Assembly: GCA_012689375.1 (NCBI GenBank)
Contig: JAAZLO010000010.1
Span: 1 to 35,872 of the forward strand
Length of the DNA: 35,872 bases
Direction of reading: 5' to 3'
DNA from: Bacillota bacterium
GTDB lineage: Bacteria > Bacillota > SHA-98 > UBA4971
Both the position numbers and the translations under genes were made by a program. Below, piece after piece: positions 26,277 through 34,206 of the stretch. The notes under the pieces are model-generated. The model ran no database searches. It was not told the origin of the DNA and was given only the letters and a program-made list of their open reading frames with translations. Position 1 is the first letter of the stretch; each line of letters opens with the position of its first letter.

Positions 26277-27479
26277 ATGGTGGTTTTTTTAAGTAACGGC
26301 CATGGTGAAGATTTGATTGCAACCATGATTGCCCGGGAAGTGAGTATAAAACGTGAATCTTTTGATATAGCTGGTTTTCCTTTGGTGGGTCTCGGGAAGG
26401 CGTACGCAGATGCAGACATTAAAGTGATTGGGGTCCAGAAAACCATGCCCAGCGGAGGCTTTTTGAGACACGGTTTATCCATAATGCTAAAGGATATTAA
26501 GGCAGGACTTATAGGCCTTACCTTAAAGCAAATAAAACATCTGAAATCACTGAAGGAAAATGTGAGGTTGATTGTGTCGGTAGGGGATATTCTTCCATTA
26601 TTTCTCGGAGGCCGCTACGTTAAGGCGCCGATGTTGTTTCTTTCCACTGCAAAGTCTGAATATATAAGGGGGCACCTTGGTATTGAATGCAGGCTTATGC
26701 GTAAATATGCAGATCTTGTTTTGGCAAGGGATGAAAAAACAAAAACAGCCCTTTCTGAACTGAACGTACCTGCGGAATATCTAGGAAACGTTATGATGGA
26801 CGGGTTTTCAATAACCGGTGAAAATTTTGGGCTTACCCTTCGAAAAAAGGTGGTAGGTATTCTCCCCGGTTCCAGGGAAGAAGCATATAGGAATATAGGG
26901 ACGATTCTCGGAGTTATTCAACACCTTGTCAGGCTCAGCAATAATAATTTGGATTTCATAGTAGGGCTTGCGCCCAATCTTGATGAAGAAAGACTCAGGA
27001 GTGCAGTTGACAAAGGCGGATGGCACTATAAAATACAAGATCCAGAGCACGGAAGGCAAGGTGTTACCGGATGTATTTACCTGGATTCAGGGGAGGAGAC
27101 ACCTTGTGTTATAGTATCCCAGGGTTGGTTCGGAGATGTCTTAAACATCAGTGATATTGTAATTGGTCTGTCCGGGACAGGTAATGAACAGGCAGCAGGG
27201 CTTGGTAAGCCAGTTATAACCTTTCCCACCGAGGGGCCTCAATTTAGTTTGAAGTTCGCTCTTGCACAGAAGAGGCTTTTGGGTGAAGCGGTATCATTTG
27301 TTGAATCCGGCGATGCCCAGGATGTTGCATCCGAGGTAATGAGAATTCTCGGAGACTCTACGCTCATTGCCGAAATGCGTGAGGCAGGTTACATGAGAAT
27401 GGGAAAGCAAGGGGCGGCTGCGAGAATAGCGGAAATTATTATTAATTACCTCGAGGCAGGAAATTGGGAGGGATCATAA
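26277..27479 (+). CDS. LpxB-related GT-B protein (TIGR03492-like)
   Basis: The 400-residue product opens with VVFLSNGHGEDLIA, the signature start of the lipid-A-disaccharide-synthase-related family (TIGR03492) known from cyanobacteria and Deinococcus. Other GT-B features are LSTAKSEYI, YLGNVMMDGF (LpxB has vGHPlld), VVGILPGSREEAYRNI and IGLSGTGNEQAAGLGKPVITFP. Function is not established for the family; it is assumed to be a glycosyltransferase on a lipid acceptor. The start is uncertain: ATG 26277 has no clear ribosome site (GGGGGG at 26251 is 20 bases off), and GTG 26280 is possible. Between lptC and lptA, which ties it to lipid export. Confidence 0.85.
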   Translation: MVVFLSNGHGEDLIATMIAREVSIKRESFDIAGFPLVGLGKAYADADIKVIGVQKTMPSGGFLRHGLSIMLKDIKAGLIGLTLKQIKHLKSLKENVRLIVSVGDILPLFLGGRYVKAPMLFLSTAKSEYIRGHLGIECRLMRKYADLVLARDEKTKTALSELNVPAEYLGNVMMDGFSITGENFGLTLRKKVVGILPGSREEAYRNIGTILGVIQHLVRLSNNNLDFIVGLAPNLDEERLRSAVDKGGWHYKIQDPEHGRQGVTGCIYLDSGEETPCVIVSQGWFGDVLNISDIVIGLSGTGNEQAAGLGKPVITFPTEGPQFSLKFALAQKRLLGEAVSFVESGDAQDVASEVMRILGDSTLIAEMREAGYMRMGKQGAAARIAEIIINYLEAGNWEGS

Positions 27480-28060
27480 TGTCCCGAAAACATATACTAT
27501 TTTTTTCTTTGATTATTATTTTAACGGTAGTCCCATGCTTTTGTGCCTTTGCCGGAGAGGTATCCGAAGAAACCTCCCGGGAGACGGTTGATATTACTGC
27601 TGATGAACTTGTCTATGACAGAAAAGGCGGCCTTGCCGTTGCGACGGGGAATGTAGAAGTGTTATCTGAATCGTTTCTAGCCACAAGTGATTCAGCTGAG
27701 TATGTTGAAAGCAGTTCTACTGTTACCATGAAAGGCAATGTCAGATATGAAAATCTTCAAGAAGAAATTATATTCCTCGCGGAAAAGATTATATTCTCCC
27801 TTGAAAATAATAATATGGAGGCCAAAGGCGATGTATTCCTGAATCATAAGGACGGTGAGGTGATCGCTTCCGGGGAGGAGCTTTTTTATTTCAGTGAGGA
27901 TAACTATTTTGTCATCAAAGGTAACGCCTATGTAGATATTACCGGTAAAGTATTCCAGGCAGATATTATTACTGTATTCCCTGATGAAGAAAGGGTTATT
28001 GCTGAAGGGGGTACGAAAACAACTATACCCCGGGATGAATCATCAGCCGGAGGGACATAA
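27479..28060 (+). CDS. lptA: LptA-type periplasmic LPS-bridge protein (copy 2)
   Basis: ATG 27479 overlaps the previous stop by one base (TAATG) and follows GGGAGGG (27466-27472) by six. The 193-residue product has a signal peptide ending near CAFAG and the LptA jellyroll, with clear repeats: VDITADELVYDRKGGLAVATGNVEV is the standard opening (split here across residues ~37-61), then VTMKGNVRYE, MEAKGDVFLNHKDGEV, YFVIKGNAYVD. It sits directly before lptB, the order lptA-lptB being nearly universal. Probably the main LptA of the cell; the gene at 12994 is a second one. Confidence 0.9.
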   Translation: MSRKHILFFSLIIILTVVPCFCAFAGEVSEETSRETVDITADELVYDRKGGLAVATGNVEVLSESFLATSDSAEYVESSSTVTMKGNVRYENLQEEIIFLAEKIIFSLENNNMEAKGDVFLNHKDGEVIASGEELFYFSEDNYFVIKGNAYVDITGKVFQADIITVFPDEERVIAEGGTKTTIPRDESSAGGT

Positions 28061-28780
28061 ATGGGGATAGTATGTAAAGATCTAGTTAAGAATTACGGTA
28101 AGCGCAAGGTGGTCCAGGGTGTCAGTTTGGAAGTCCACCCCGGAGAAGTTGTAGGCCTTTTAGGCCCGAACGGGGCAGGTAAAACCACGACTTTTTATAT
28201 GATTGTCGGGTTGGAAGCAGCCCACGGGGGATCCATCTTCTTAAATGATTGTGATATCACGAAGGTTCCTATGCATAGGCGTGCAAGGCTTGGCATAGGT
28301 TACCTGGCCCAGGAGCCATCGGTTTTCAGAAAGCTCACAGTGGAAGAGAATATCCTGGCTGTCCTGGAACTTATCGGGGGTTCAAGAAAACACCAAACCC
28401 AAAGGATGGAGACACTTATAAAGGAGCTTGCAATAGAGCACGTACGCAAGCAGATGGGGTATACACTTTCCGGCGGTGAGAGAAGACGTGTGGAAATAGC
28501 AAGGGTTCTTGCGGGATCTCCTGAATATGTCCTTCTCGATGAACCCTTTACAGGTGTGGATCCCATTGCTATCTCGGATCTCCAGGAAATTATCGGGAGG
28601 TTTCGCAGCCATGGCCTTGGTGTCTTATTAACCGATCATAACGTAAGAGAGACCTTGGCTATTGTTGACAGGGCTTATATTATGCATGACGGGAAAATAT
28701 TGGTCAAAGGAGATCCTTCCTTGATAGCAGATGATCCTATAGCGAGGAAGTATTACTTTGGGGAGCGGTTTGCATTTTGA
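28061..28780 (+). CDS. lptB: LptB, ATPase of the LPS-export ABC transporter
   Basis: Drives LPS extraction from the inner membrane with LptF/LptG. ATG 28061 follows GGAGGG (28049-28054) by six bases. The 239-residue protein matches LptB throughout: Walker A GPNGAGKTT (35-43), the LptB-specific YLAQEPSVFRKLTVEENI, signature LSGGERRR (136-143), Walker B YVLLDEPFTGVDP (catalytic Glu161), H-loop TDHNVRETL (His193) and the C-terminal ARKYYFGERF. Only LptB in the window, so it would have to serve both LptF/G genes. The stop overlaps the TTG start of the next gene. Confidence 0.98.
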   Translation: MGIVCKDLVKNYGKRKVVQGVSLEVHPGEVVGLLGPNGAGKTTTFYMIVGLEAAHGGSIFLNDCDITKVPMHRRARLGIGYLAQEPSVFRKLTVEENILAVLELIGGSRKHQTQRMETLIKELAIEHVRKQMGYTLSGGERRRVEIARVLAGSPEYVLLDEPFTGVDPIAISDLQEIIGRFRSHGLGVLLTDHNVRETLAIVDRAYIMHDGKILVKGDPSLIADDPIARKYYFGERFAF

Positions 28781-29856
28781 AGCATCTGCAACGGTACACA
28801 TATAAAGAACTGCTTGGTCCTGTTCTTTTTTCAATCATAGCCTTCACTTTGATTATCGTGGCTGCTGATCTTCTTTTTATGTTGGCGCGTTTACTTGTTG
28901 ATGAAAGCGTTGGTTTAAACACAGTCCTTCGCTTATTTGTCCTTGGACTTCCACGCATTATGAGCCTTACTCTTCCTATGTCTGTACTTCTGGGGACTCT
29001 CCTTTGCTATAGCACACTTTCATCTTTTAATGAGATTGTAGCTATGCGGGCGGCAGGGCTGAGTTTAACCCGAATAATGATGCCTGCATTAGTGGTGGCC
29101 TTAGCAGTGGCTGGGATAACCTTTATTTTTAATGAAAAGGTCGTCCCCGGTGCCAACAGAAAATTTGAGGAAATTATATGGGAGATCGGTAGAAGATCAA
29201 GTCCGTTCATACAAAAAAATCCGGTGCTTCAGGAATTCGAAAAAGGGATTCTCAGCCGGCTTATTTCTGCAGAGGCGTACGATGCATCGGAGGAAGTTTT
29301 TAAACATGTTACAGTCCAAGAATTTGAAGGAGGAAAGCTTGCCCGTATTACCGAAGCTGCACAAGCAAAGTGGGATAACGGGGCCTGGGTGTTTCAGGAC
29401 GGTATTTCCTATAACGTAGTTGACGGTGATAGGGTGGTTTCAGTAAGGTTCATAAAACAGGAAGGCTCTATAGCCCATACTCCTGCAGAAGTTAAAAGGC
29501 ATGCTTTAAACCCTGATGAAATGCCTGCCCGGGAATTAAAGGGTTATATTCGTAGCTTGGAGCAGCAGGGAAAGGATACACTGAAGCTCCTGGTTGAATA
29601 TTATCTTAAATTTGCAATCCCCTTTGCAAGTATTATATTTGGTATTGTTGCTGCCCCGCTTGGCATAACTACGCGCAGGGCTTCGACGTCCCGGGGCTTT
29701 GGTGTGAGCATACTCATTATTTTCATCTACTATGTTATAATGAGCCTGAGTTGTGCTTTGGCTGAACGTGGCAGTATATTGCCGGTATTCGGGGCTTGGT
29801 TTTCTAACATGTTATTCGGTGCTGCCGGTGTCTGGATGATGGCTAAGAAGTCTTGA
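28777..29856 (+). CDS. lptF: LptF/LptG family LPS-export permease
   Basis: Inner-membrane permease subunit of LptB2FG. TTG 28777 overlaps the lptB stop and gives the standard start (KHLQRYTYKELLGP). Of 359 residues: TM1 ~15-38, TM2-3 ~55-115, periplasmic jellyroll ~125-265 (VTVQEFEGGKLARITEAAQAK region), TM4-6 ~275-355. VVPGANRKFEEI and ALNPDEMPARELKGYI are family hallmarks also seen, as VPQANHEFENI and KTPDEMNRKELKSYI, in the first LptF/G gene at 9044, so the two are paralogues. F or G identity is a guess. Confidence 0.94.
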   Translation: MKHLQRYTYKELLGPVLFSIIAFTLIIVAADLLFMLARLLVDESVGLNTVLRLFVLGLPRIMSLTLPMSVLLGTLLCYSTLSSFNEIVAMRAAGLSLTRIMMPALVVALAVAGITFIFNEKVVPGANRKFEEIIWEIGRRSSPFIQKNPVLQEFEKGILSRLISAEAYDASEEVFKHVTVQEFEGGKLARITEAAQAKWDNGAWVFQDGISYNVVDGDRVVSVRFIKQEGSIAHTPAEVKRHALNPDEMPARELKGYIRSLEQQGKDTLKLLVEYYLKFAIPFASIIFGIVAAPLGITTRRASTSRGFGVSILIIFIYYVIMSLSCALAERGSILPVFGAWFSNMLFGAAGVWMMAKKS

Positions 29857-29884
29857 TGTTGAATTCTCCGGTGGGAGGTGCGCG

Positions 29885-31078
29885 GTGTACGGGTTTGGAT
29901 TAGTTTTTATGCTGGTAGTCATCGGGGGAATAATTGCATTTATCGGTGACCGCATCGGCATGAAAATCGGTAAAAGAAGACTAAGCATTTTTGGTTTACG
30001 TCCTAAACATACTTCAATACTGATTACAGTTATTACAGGAATTATCGTAGCTGCCACATCAGTTTTAGTAATGAGTATTGTATCCCAGGACGTCAGAACT
30101 GCCCTGTTTAAAATGCATGAGATCCAGACTACCTTGGCTTCCACCCAGGATACGTTAGCTTCTACACAAGGCCAATTATCTGCTGCTTTTTCCGAGCTTG
30201 TAGTTAAGGAGGATGAACTCCGGAAAGGTGAGGAGCGGGTAACAGAACTCCAAGAAAAAATTAACGGTCTGACATCGGAAATTGACGGGTTAAGTACTGA
30301 ACTTATGAAAGTCCGTAAGGAACACCTCACCGCCAAGCACGATAAAGAGAGGTTGGAAGAAGAAAGCAGGGCACTGGAAACTTTAATCGGTGATTTAACC
30401 AAAGAAGCCAATGAACTCTATGAATTTATCGGGCTTATGCGTGAGTTTTTAGAAGGTCTTCAACTCAGTGATATTACTTATCGCGCAGAAGAAATAATTC
30501 TTGCCGTGGTAATGGACGGTAATGCCCAGCCTGAAGATATCCGTGATGAAATCTCCGGGTTCCTTCGGCAAGGGAACAAGCTTGCTTTAGGACGTAAGGC
30601 TAATATCGAAGGCAGCGAGGAAGAAGCCATAATCTTTTTTATGGATAACCTAGAGACAATTGCCGAGAAAGTGGCACAGGCTGAAGGTCCAGTTGTGATA
30701 AGATTGGTTTCTGCAACTAATGCATTTGTAGGACAACCTGTTTACGCTTATCTCCAGATTTTTGAAAACACACTCCTTTTTGAATCAGGTCAAACAGTGG
30801 CTGAACGAATCATTGACGGCTCCATGGGGCAGGATATAGTCCAGGATGAGCTTATGAACCTTCTCATGGCTGCCAATGATGAGGCGACCCACCTCGGAAT
30901 GGTAACAGATAAAGAGGGGCGGGTCGGCCAAGTTTCTTACTCCCAGTTTGATACAGCCAAGTCTCAAATCATAAATTCCGGTAAAAAAGTACGGGTTTTA
31001 GCTATAGCTCTCCAGGATACTTGGAATACAAAGCCCCCCTTAAAAATCGGCTTCAAGGTTGAAAGCCTGAAAGACTAA
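29885..31078 (+). CDS. DUF3084 membrane-anchored coiled-coil protein
   Basis: GTG 29885 follows GGGAGGTG (29873-29880). The 397-residue product starts with YGFGLVFMLVVIGGIIAFIGDRIGMKIGKRRLSIFGLRPKHTS, shown here as the usual DUF3084 layout: TM1 (~3-22), a conserved basic loop with GKRRLS and GLRP, TM2 (~44-66), then a coiled coil (~75-185). A C-terminal globular domain (~195-397) contains VVIRLVSATNAFVGQPV. Function unknown; the family is found in cyanobacteria and diderm Firmicutes and repeatedly sits in outer-membrane gene clusters. Last gene of the long co-directional run; 334 bp to ompM. Confidence 0.9.
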   Translation: MYGFGLVFMLVVIGGIIAFIGDRIGMKIGKRRLSIFGLRPKHTSILITVITGIIVAATSVLVMSIVSQDVRTALFKMHEIQTTLASTQDTLASTQGQLSAAFSELVVKEDELRKGEERVTELQEKINGLTSEIDGLSTELMKVRKEHLTAKHDKERLEEESRALETLIGDLTKEANELYEFIGLMREFLEGLQLSDITYRAEEIILAVVMDGNAQPEDIRDEISGFLRQGNKLALGRKANIEGSEEEAIIFFMDNLETIAEKVAQAEGPVVIRLVSATNAFVGQPVYAYLQIFENTLLFESGQTVAERIIDGSMGQDIVQDELMNLLMAANDEATHLGMVTDKEGRVGQVSYSQFDTAKSQIINSGKKVRVLAIALQDTWNTKPPLKIGFKVESLKD

Positions 31079-31412
31079 TGGGCTCACCCTGTTTATCCCT
31101 TAGTATCCTAATTGTAACTCAGTCCCCTTTTTATACCTCAATTCCCATTAATCCACGCCTCTACCTGCGGTTTTATAGGCAGGATTACATCTGTTTACGA
31201 AGTAAGTACAAGTCTTGCAAAGCTTAATTAGAGTTTTCTGCAAAGAAGACTAATAAAACGTAAAGGAGGGAAACTATATATTTTCGTCTTTATGCAGGAT
31301 ATTCCGATCCAGATCTGAAGGCTGGGGCAAGGAGGAAACATGGAAACTCCTGTGCAGAGGCTGGACTGTAACGGATAAGGCTTTGTCTGAAGTAAACAGG
31401 AGGTATTAAGTT
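31079..31412 (+). other. 334-bp gap: long leader of the first ompM gene
   Basis: No gene longer than a few codons is visible. The region holds three Shine-Dalgarno-like sites: AAAGGAGGG (31262-31270), AAGGAGG (31329-31335) and AGGAGGT (31398-31404, which serves ompM eight bases later). The middle one precedes a 12-codon mini-ORF (31340-31378, METPVQRLDCNG). Small inverted repeats include CCTGC/GCAGG (31164-31183), AGGAG/CTCCT (31330-31351) around the mini-ORF start, and CTTTAT (31288-31293) with ATAAGG (31375-31380). I see no convincing promoter or U-tailed terminator. Confidence 0.5.
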
Positions 31413-33938
31413 ATGAAGAAACATCTGGCAGTATTAATAACAGTGGCTATGGTTTTAGGGTTTGTACTGCCCGTTATGGCTAATCCCTTCACTGATGTCC
31501 CTTTAAATCATTGGGCATACGAAGCCGTAAAGCAGCTTGCTGCATACGGTTTAATAGAAGGGTTCCCTGACGGGTCCTATAAAGGGCAGGAGCCTATGAC
31601 CAGATATCAAATGGCAATTGTGGTTGCCCGATTACTTTCAGGTTTAGATGCAGAAATTAAAGATGTAAAAGATGTATTAGCCTCCGGGCTTGAACTTGAG
31701 AGGCAACAGCGGGTAGCAGAGCTGGAGGGAATTGACTCCGCTATTTCAGAGGCGAAGAGTGAAGCTGTGGAAATATCAGTGGCTATAGCTGAGGAACTTG
31801 CGCAAAAGGCCGCAAGGGAAGCTGCAGAGGCTGCTGTAGAAGCTGTCGATGCTTCTGTTAAAACAGAGGAAATTACAGAGGCGCCGATTATCGAGAAGAT
31901 CATAGAAAAGCATATCATTGAAAATGAAGGCCCGATTGATGAAGCTACTTTGGATGCGAAAGTATCTGAATCCATTGCTTTAATTGAAGTGGTAAAAGCT
32001 GAGTTTGCAATGGAACTTGCAGTCCTGGGAGTAAGAGTGAGCGATCTCGAAGAGGAGCTTTCCCTTGCAACAGCTAGGATTGATGATGTAAGAGAAGTCA
32101 CCCGTGAACTCAGTGTAAAATTGGCTCAGGCTTCATCCAAACTAGAAGAGACCAATGCAAAGCTGGATAAATACATAGCTCAGCATGAGAAAGTAAAAAT
32201 ATCCGGAGAAAGCAAAGTCTCTTTTGAAGACGTTAATTTGGGAGGACCGGGTACCCCATGGAAAGATCCTTTTGATGAAGAAAATGAAGCAGGTAATGAA
32301 GACTATCAATATATGCCGACTTCGAAGTTTGATCATGATCTTAGCCTGAAGTTAACTGCAAATGTAGATAAAGGCATAGTTGTGGAAGCAGGTCTTGACA
32401 CCATAACAAAAATCCTCGGAGGTGGTTGGGATCAGAGAGCTTTCAGGCTGAAAGACGGCGGCCTTTACCTTGATATCACTTCCCCGGGTATTATCAACCA
32501 TATACGTGTAGGTAATGTAGCTGAGCCTTCAGGCAGCTTTACTGATTTCACATTACAAGGCCATCTTCTCCGCGATGATGATGGGGATCCTGAAAATGAA
32601 GGTGCACTTGGTGAATTCAAATATAATGCATTATCAGGGACAGGACTCTTTTGGCGATTACAGGCTCCTATAGCAGGTGAAGATCCAAAGTACGCAAGGT
32701 ATGCAGCTGCAATAGACACCAAGCTTGCCTTAACTGAAGCTTTCTCTGCAGGCGCAACCTATGTAACTGTATTTGATGATGAAGGCTCACTAGAAGTAGG
32801 TCCTGAAACAGTAGAAAAAGATACTGTAATAGGTGTAAATGCAAAGGCAACTCTTGCCCCCGGCTGGGAAGCAGAAGGGGAAATTGCCAGACATACAGCT
32901 GACGGAGACCCAAGCCTTGCCTATAAAGTCGATCTTTCCGGACGTGTATGGCTTGTTGATCTGGACGGATCTTATATTCAGGTAGCTGAAGGATTTAGTC
33001 CGTATTTTGTAGAGGTACCCTATGATGAGGATGAAGAAGTTGGGGTTGACAATAACATAAGGATTGCACGAATCAGTGCAAGTCTCCCTGTCGGAAATGT
33101 CCCGGGCGGAGATTTAGTTGTAAGTGCAGGCCTTGAAAAGACCGGTAATGCAAAATGGTCCTTTGATAATGAGGATCTCATCACAAAAGGATCTGTCGGG
33201 GCCACATATTCAACAGGCTTTGCAGGCGCTGATATAGTGGCAGACGGGGGGCTTTCACTTGCCCATAATCATAATACCTCAGAGACTGCCATTGCTGATT
33301 CTTTTGAAATGTCAGGCTCAGTCCTTGCTGTCTATTCTCCCTTTACTGCAAGCTATGCCATTACCGATACCAGGGATACGGCAACCAGGGCTGTAGTTTC
33401 TAAAAAGAATGTGCTTGATCTCGGATTTGAATACGATATTACACCGAATATAGCACTGTCCGCAGGTTATAAATCCCATAACTTCAGTGTTGAGGATGAG
33501 AGGTTAGATGAAGTAAGCCAGGCTTACACAGTAAAAAGGGTAGGGATTGATACAGGCTTTGATCTCACACCTATTACGAAGGTAACCGGCTCCTATGGTT
33601 ACAGAAGGGTTGATTACAGTAGTACAACCCCTTGGACAGAAGACAGCGATGAAACAGAAGGTGTCAGAATTACTGCCAAGGCAGGATTAGAAATGGCTCT
33701 TTCACCTGCAACTAAGATCTTCGGTGAAGCAGGTATTGAATCAGGATCCTTAAGCCCTGCAGGCCTCCCTGTGGTAGACGGGCGTCTCACCGGCGGTAAG
33801 GTAGGCTTAACTCATGACTTTACCGAAAATGCCGGCCTTGAACTCGGCTATGAAATGGGTGTGTTTAGAGGTACTACTGATCCTGATACAGACTATAGAG
33901 TCAACAGGGCAACAGCATGCCTAACAGTGGGCTTCTAA
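31413..33938 (+). CDS. ompM: OmpM-type SLH-domain porin / outer-membrane tether (paralogue 1)
   Basis: Outer-membrane beta-barrel that also ties the outer membrane to the cell wall. The 841-residue product has a signal peptide (ending VMA before Asn). One SLH domain follows (~residues 27-75: FTDVPLNHWAYEAVKQLAAY, then GFPDGSYKGQEPMTRYQMA). Next come a long Ala/Glu-rich coiled coil (~80-265) that should span the periplasm, and a strand-rich barrel (~270-841) ending in the aromatic C-terminus TACLTVGF. AGGAGGT lies eight bases before ATG 31413. In Negativicutes such proteins bind polyaminated peptidoglycan through SLH; whether that holds here is unknown. Likely very abundant and separately transcribed from the upstream run. 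Confidence 0.94.
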   Translation: MKKHLAVLITVAMVLGFVLPVMANPFTDVPLNHWAYEAVKQLAAYGLIEGFPDGSYKGQEPMTRYQMAIVVARLLSGLDAEIKDVKDVLASGLELERQQRVAELEGIDSAISEAKSEAVEISVAIAEELAQKAAREAAEAAVEAVDASVKTEEITEAPIIEKIIEKHIIENEGPIDEATLDAKVSESIALIEVVKAEFAMELAVLGVRVSDLEEELSLATARIDDVREVTRELSVKLAQASSKLEETNAKLDKYIAQHEKVKISGESKVSFEDVNLGGPGTPWKDPFDEENEAGNEDYQYMPTSKFDHDLSLKLTANVDKGIVVEAGLDTITKILGGGWDQRAFRLKDGGLYLDITSPGIINHIRVGNVAEPSGSFTDFTLQGHLLRDDDGDPENEGALGEFKYNALSGTGLFWRLQAPIAGEDPKYARYAAAIDTKLALTEAFSAGATYVTVFDDEGSLEVGPETVEKDTVIGVNAKATLAPGWEAEGEIARHTADGDPSLAYKVDLSGRVWLVDLDGSYIQVAEGFSPYFVEVPYDEDEEVGVDNNIRIARISASLPVGNVPGGDLVVSAGLEKTGNAKWSFDNEDLITKGSVGATYSTGFAGADIVADGGLSLAHNHNTSETAIADSFEMSGSVLAVYSPFTASYAITDTRDTATRAVVSKKNVLDLGFEYDITPNIALSAGYKSHNFSVEDERLDEVSQAYTVKRVGIDTGFDLTPITKVTGSYGYRRVDYSSTTPWTEDSDETEGVRITAKAGLEMALSPATKIFGEAGIESGSLSPAGLPVVDGRLTGGKVGLTHDFTENAGLELGYEMGVFRGTTDPDTDYRVNRATACLTVGF

Positions 33939-34014
33939 AAGGATTTAGTTAATTCGTGTAAATATTATCCACGGATTAATTAAATAAAAGAAAGGCGAAC
34001 ATTGAAAATGTTCA

Positions 34015-34049
34015 GAGAAACCCCCACCCCCAATCGGTGGGGGTTTCTC
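34015..34049 (+). terminator. Rho-independent terminator-like hairpin after first ompM
   Basis: A perfect 14-bp stem: GAGAAACCCCCACC (34015-34028) pairs with GGTGGGGGTTTCTC (34036-34049) around a 7-base loop (CCCAATC). It is followed by GTTAATAT, so the U-run is weak, but TTTC lies in the 3' arm. It sits 77 bases after the ompM stop. Confidence 0.75.
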
Positions 34050-34206
34050 GTTAATATGGGTTGTGTAAATAATGCGGTTGTAGTATATTTATTTAACCGT
34101 AAAGAAGGAATTTTAGGCTTTGATGGCGAATATTTCAAACCCGTTATTACTAAATAATATTAGAAAAAATTATGCCGGACGCATATATAAATAAAGGAAT
34201 AATGAA
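34050..34206 (+). promoter_or_regulatory. AT-rich stretch with candidate promoter for second ompM
   Basis: TTGTGT (34061-34066) and TATATT (34084-34089) are spaced by 17 bases, just downstream of the terminator, where the second ompM needs its own start. Other AT-rich boxes (TTTCAA 34133 with TAATAT 34155) are alternatives. Transcription from here would leave a leader of about 350 bases. No gene seen. Confidence 0.35.

Noticed and set aside
29132-29419. 95-residue + strand ORF inside lptF
   Set aside because: Out of frame with a well-conserved lptF and without a ribosome site.
29812-30411. 199-residue minus-strand ORF opposite DUF3084
   Set aside because: Leu/Ser-rich antisense image of the DUF3084 gene, which has a clear family match on the + strand.
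31607-32101. 164-residue ORF on the minus strand opposite the first ompM
   Set aside because: Ser/Ala-rich composition is the reverse-complement image of the Ala/Glu coiled coil; no ribosome site, no recognisable motif.
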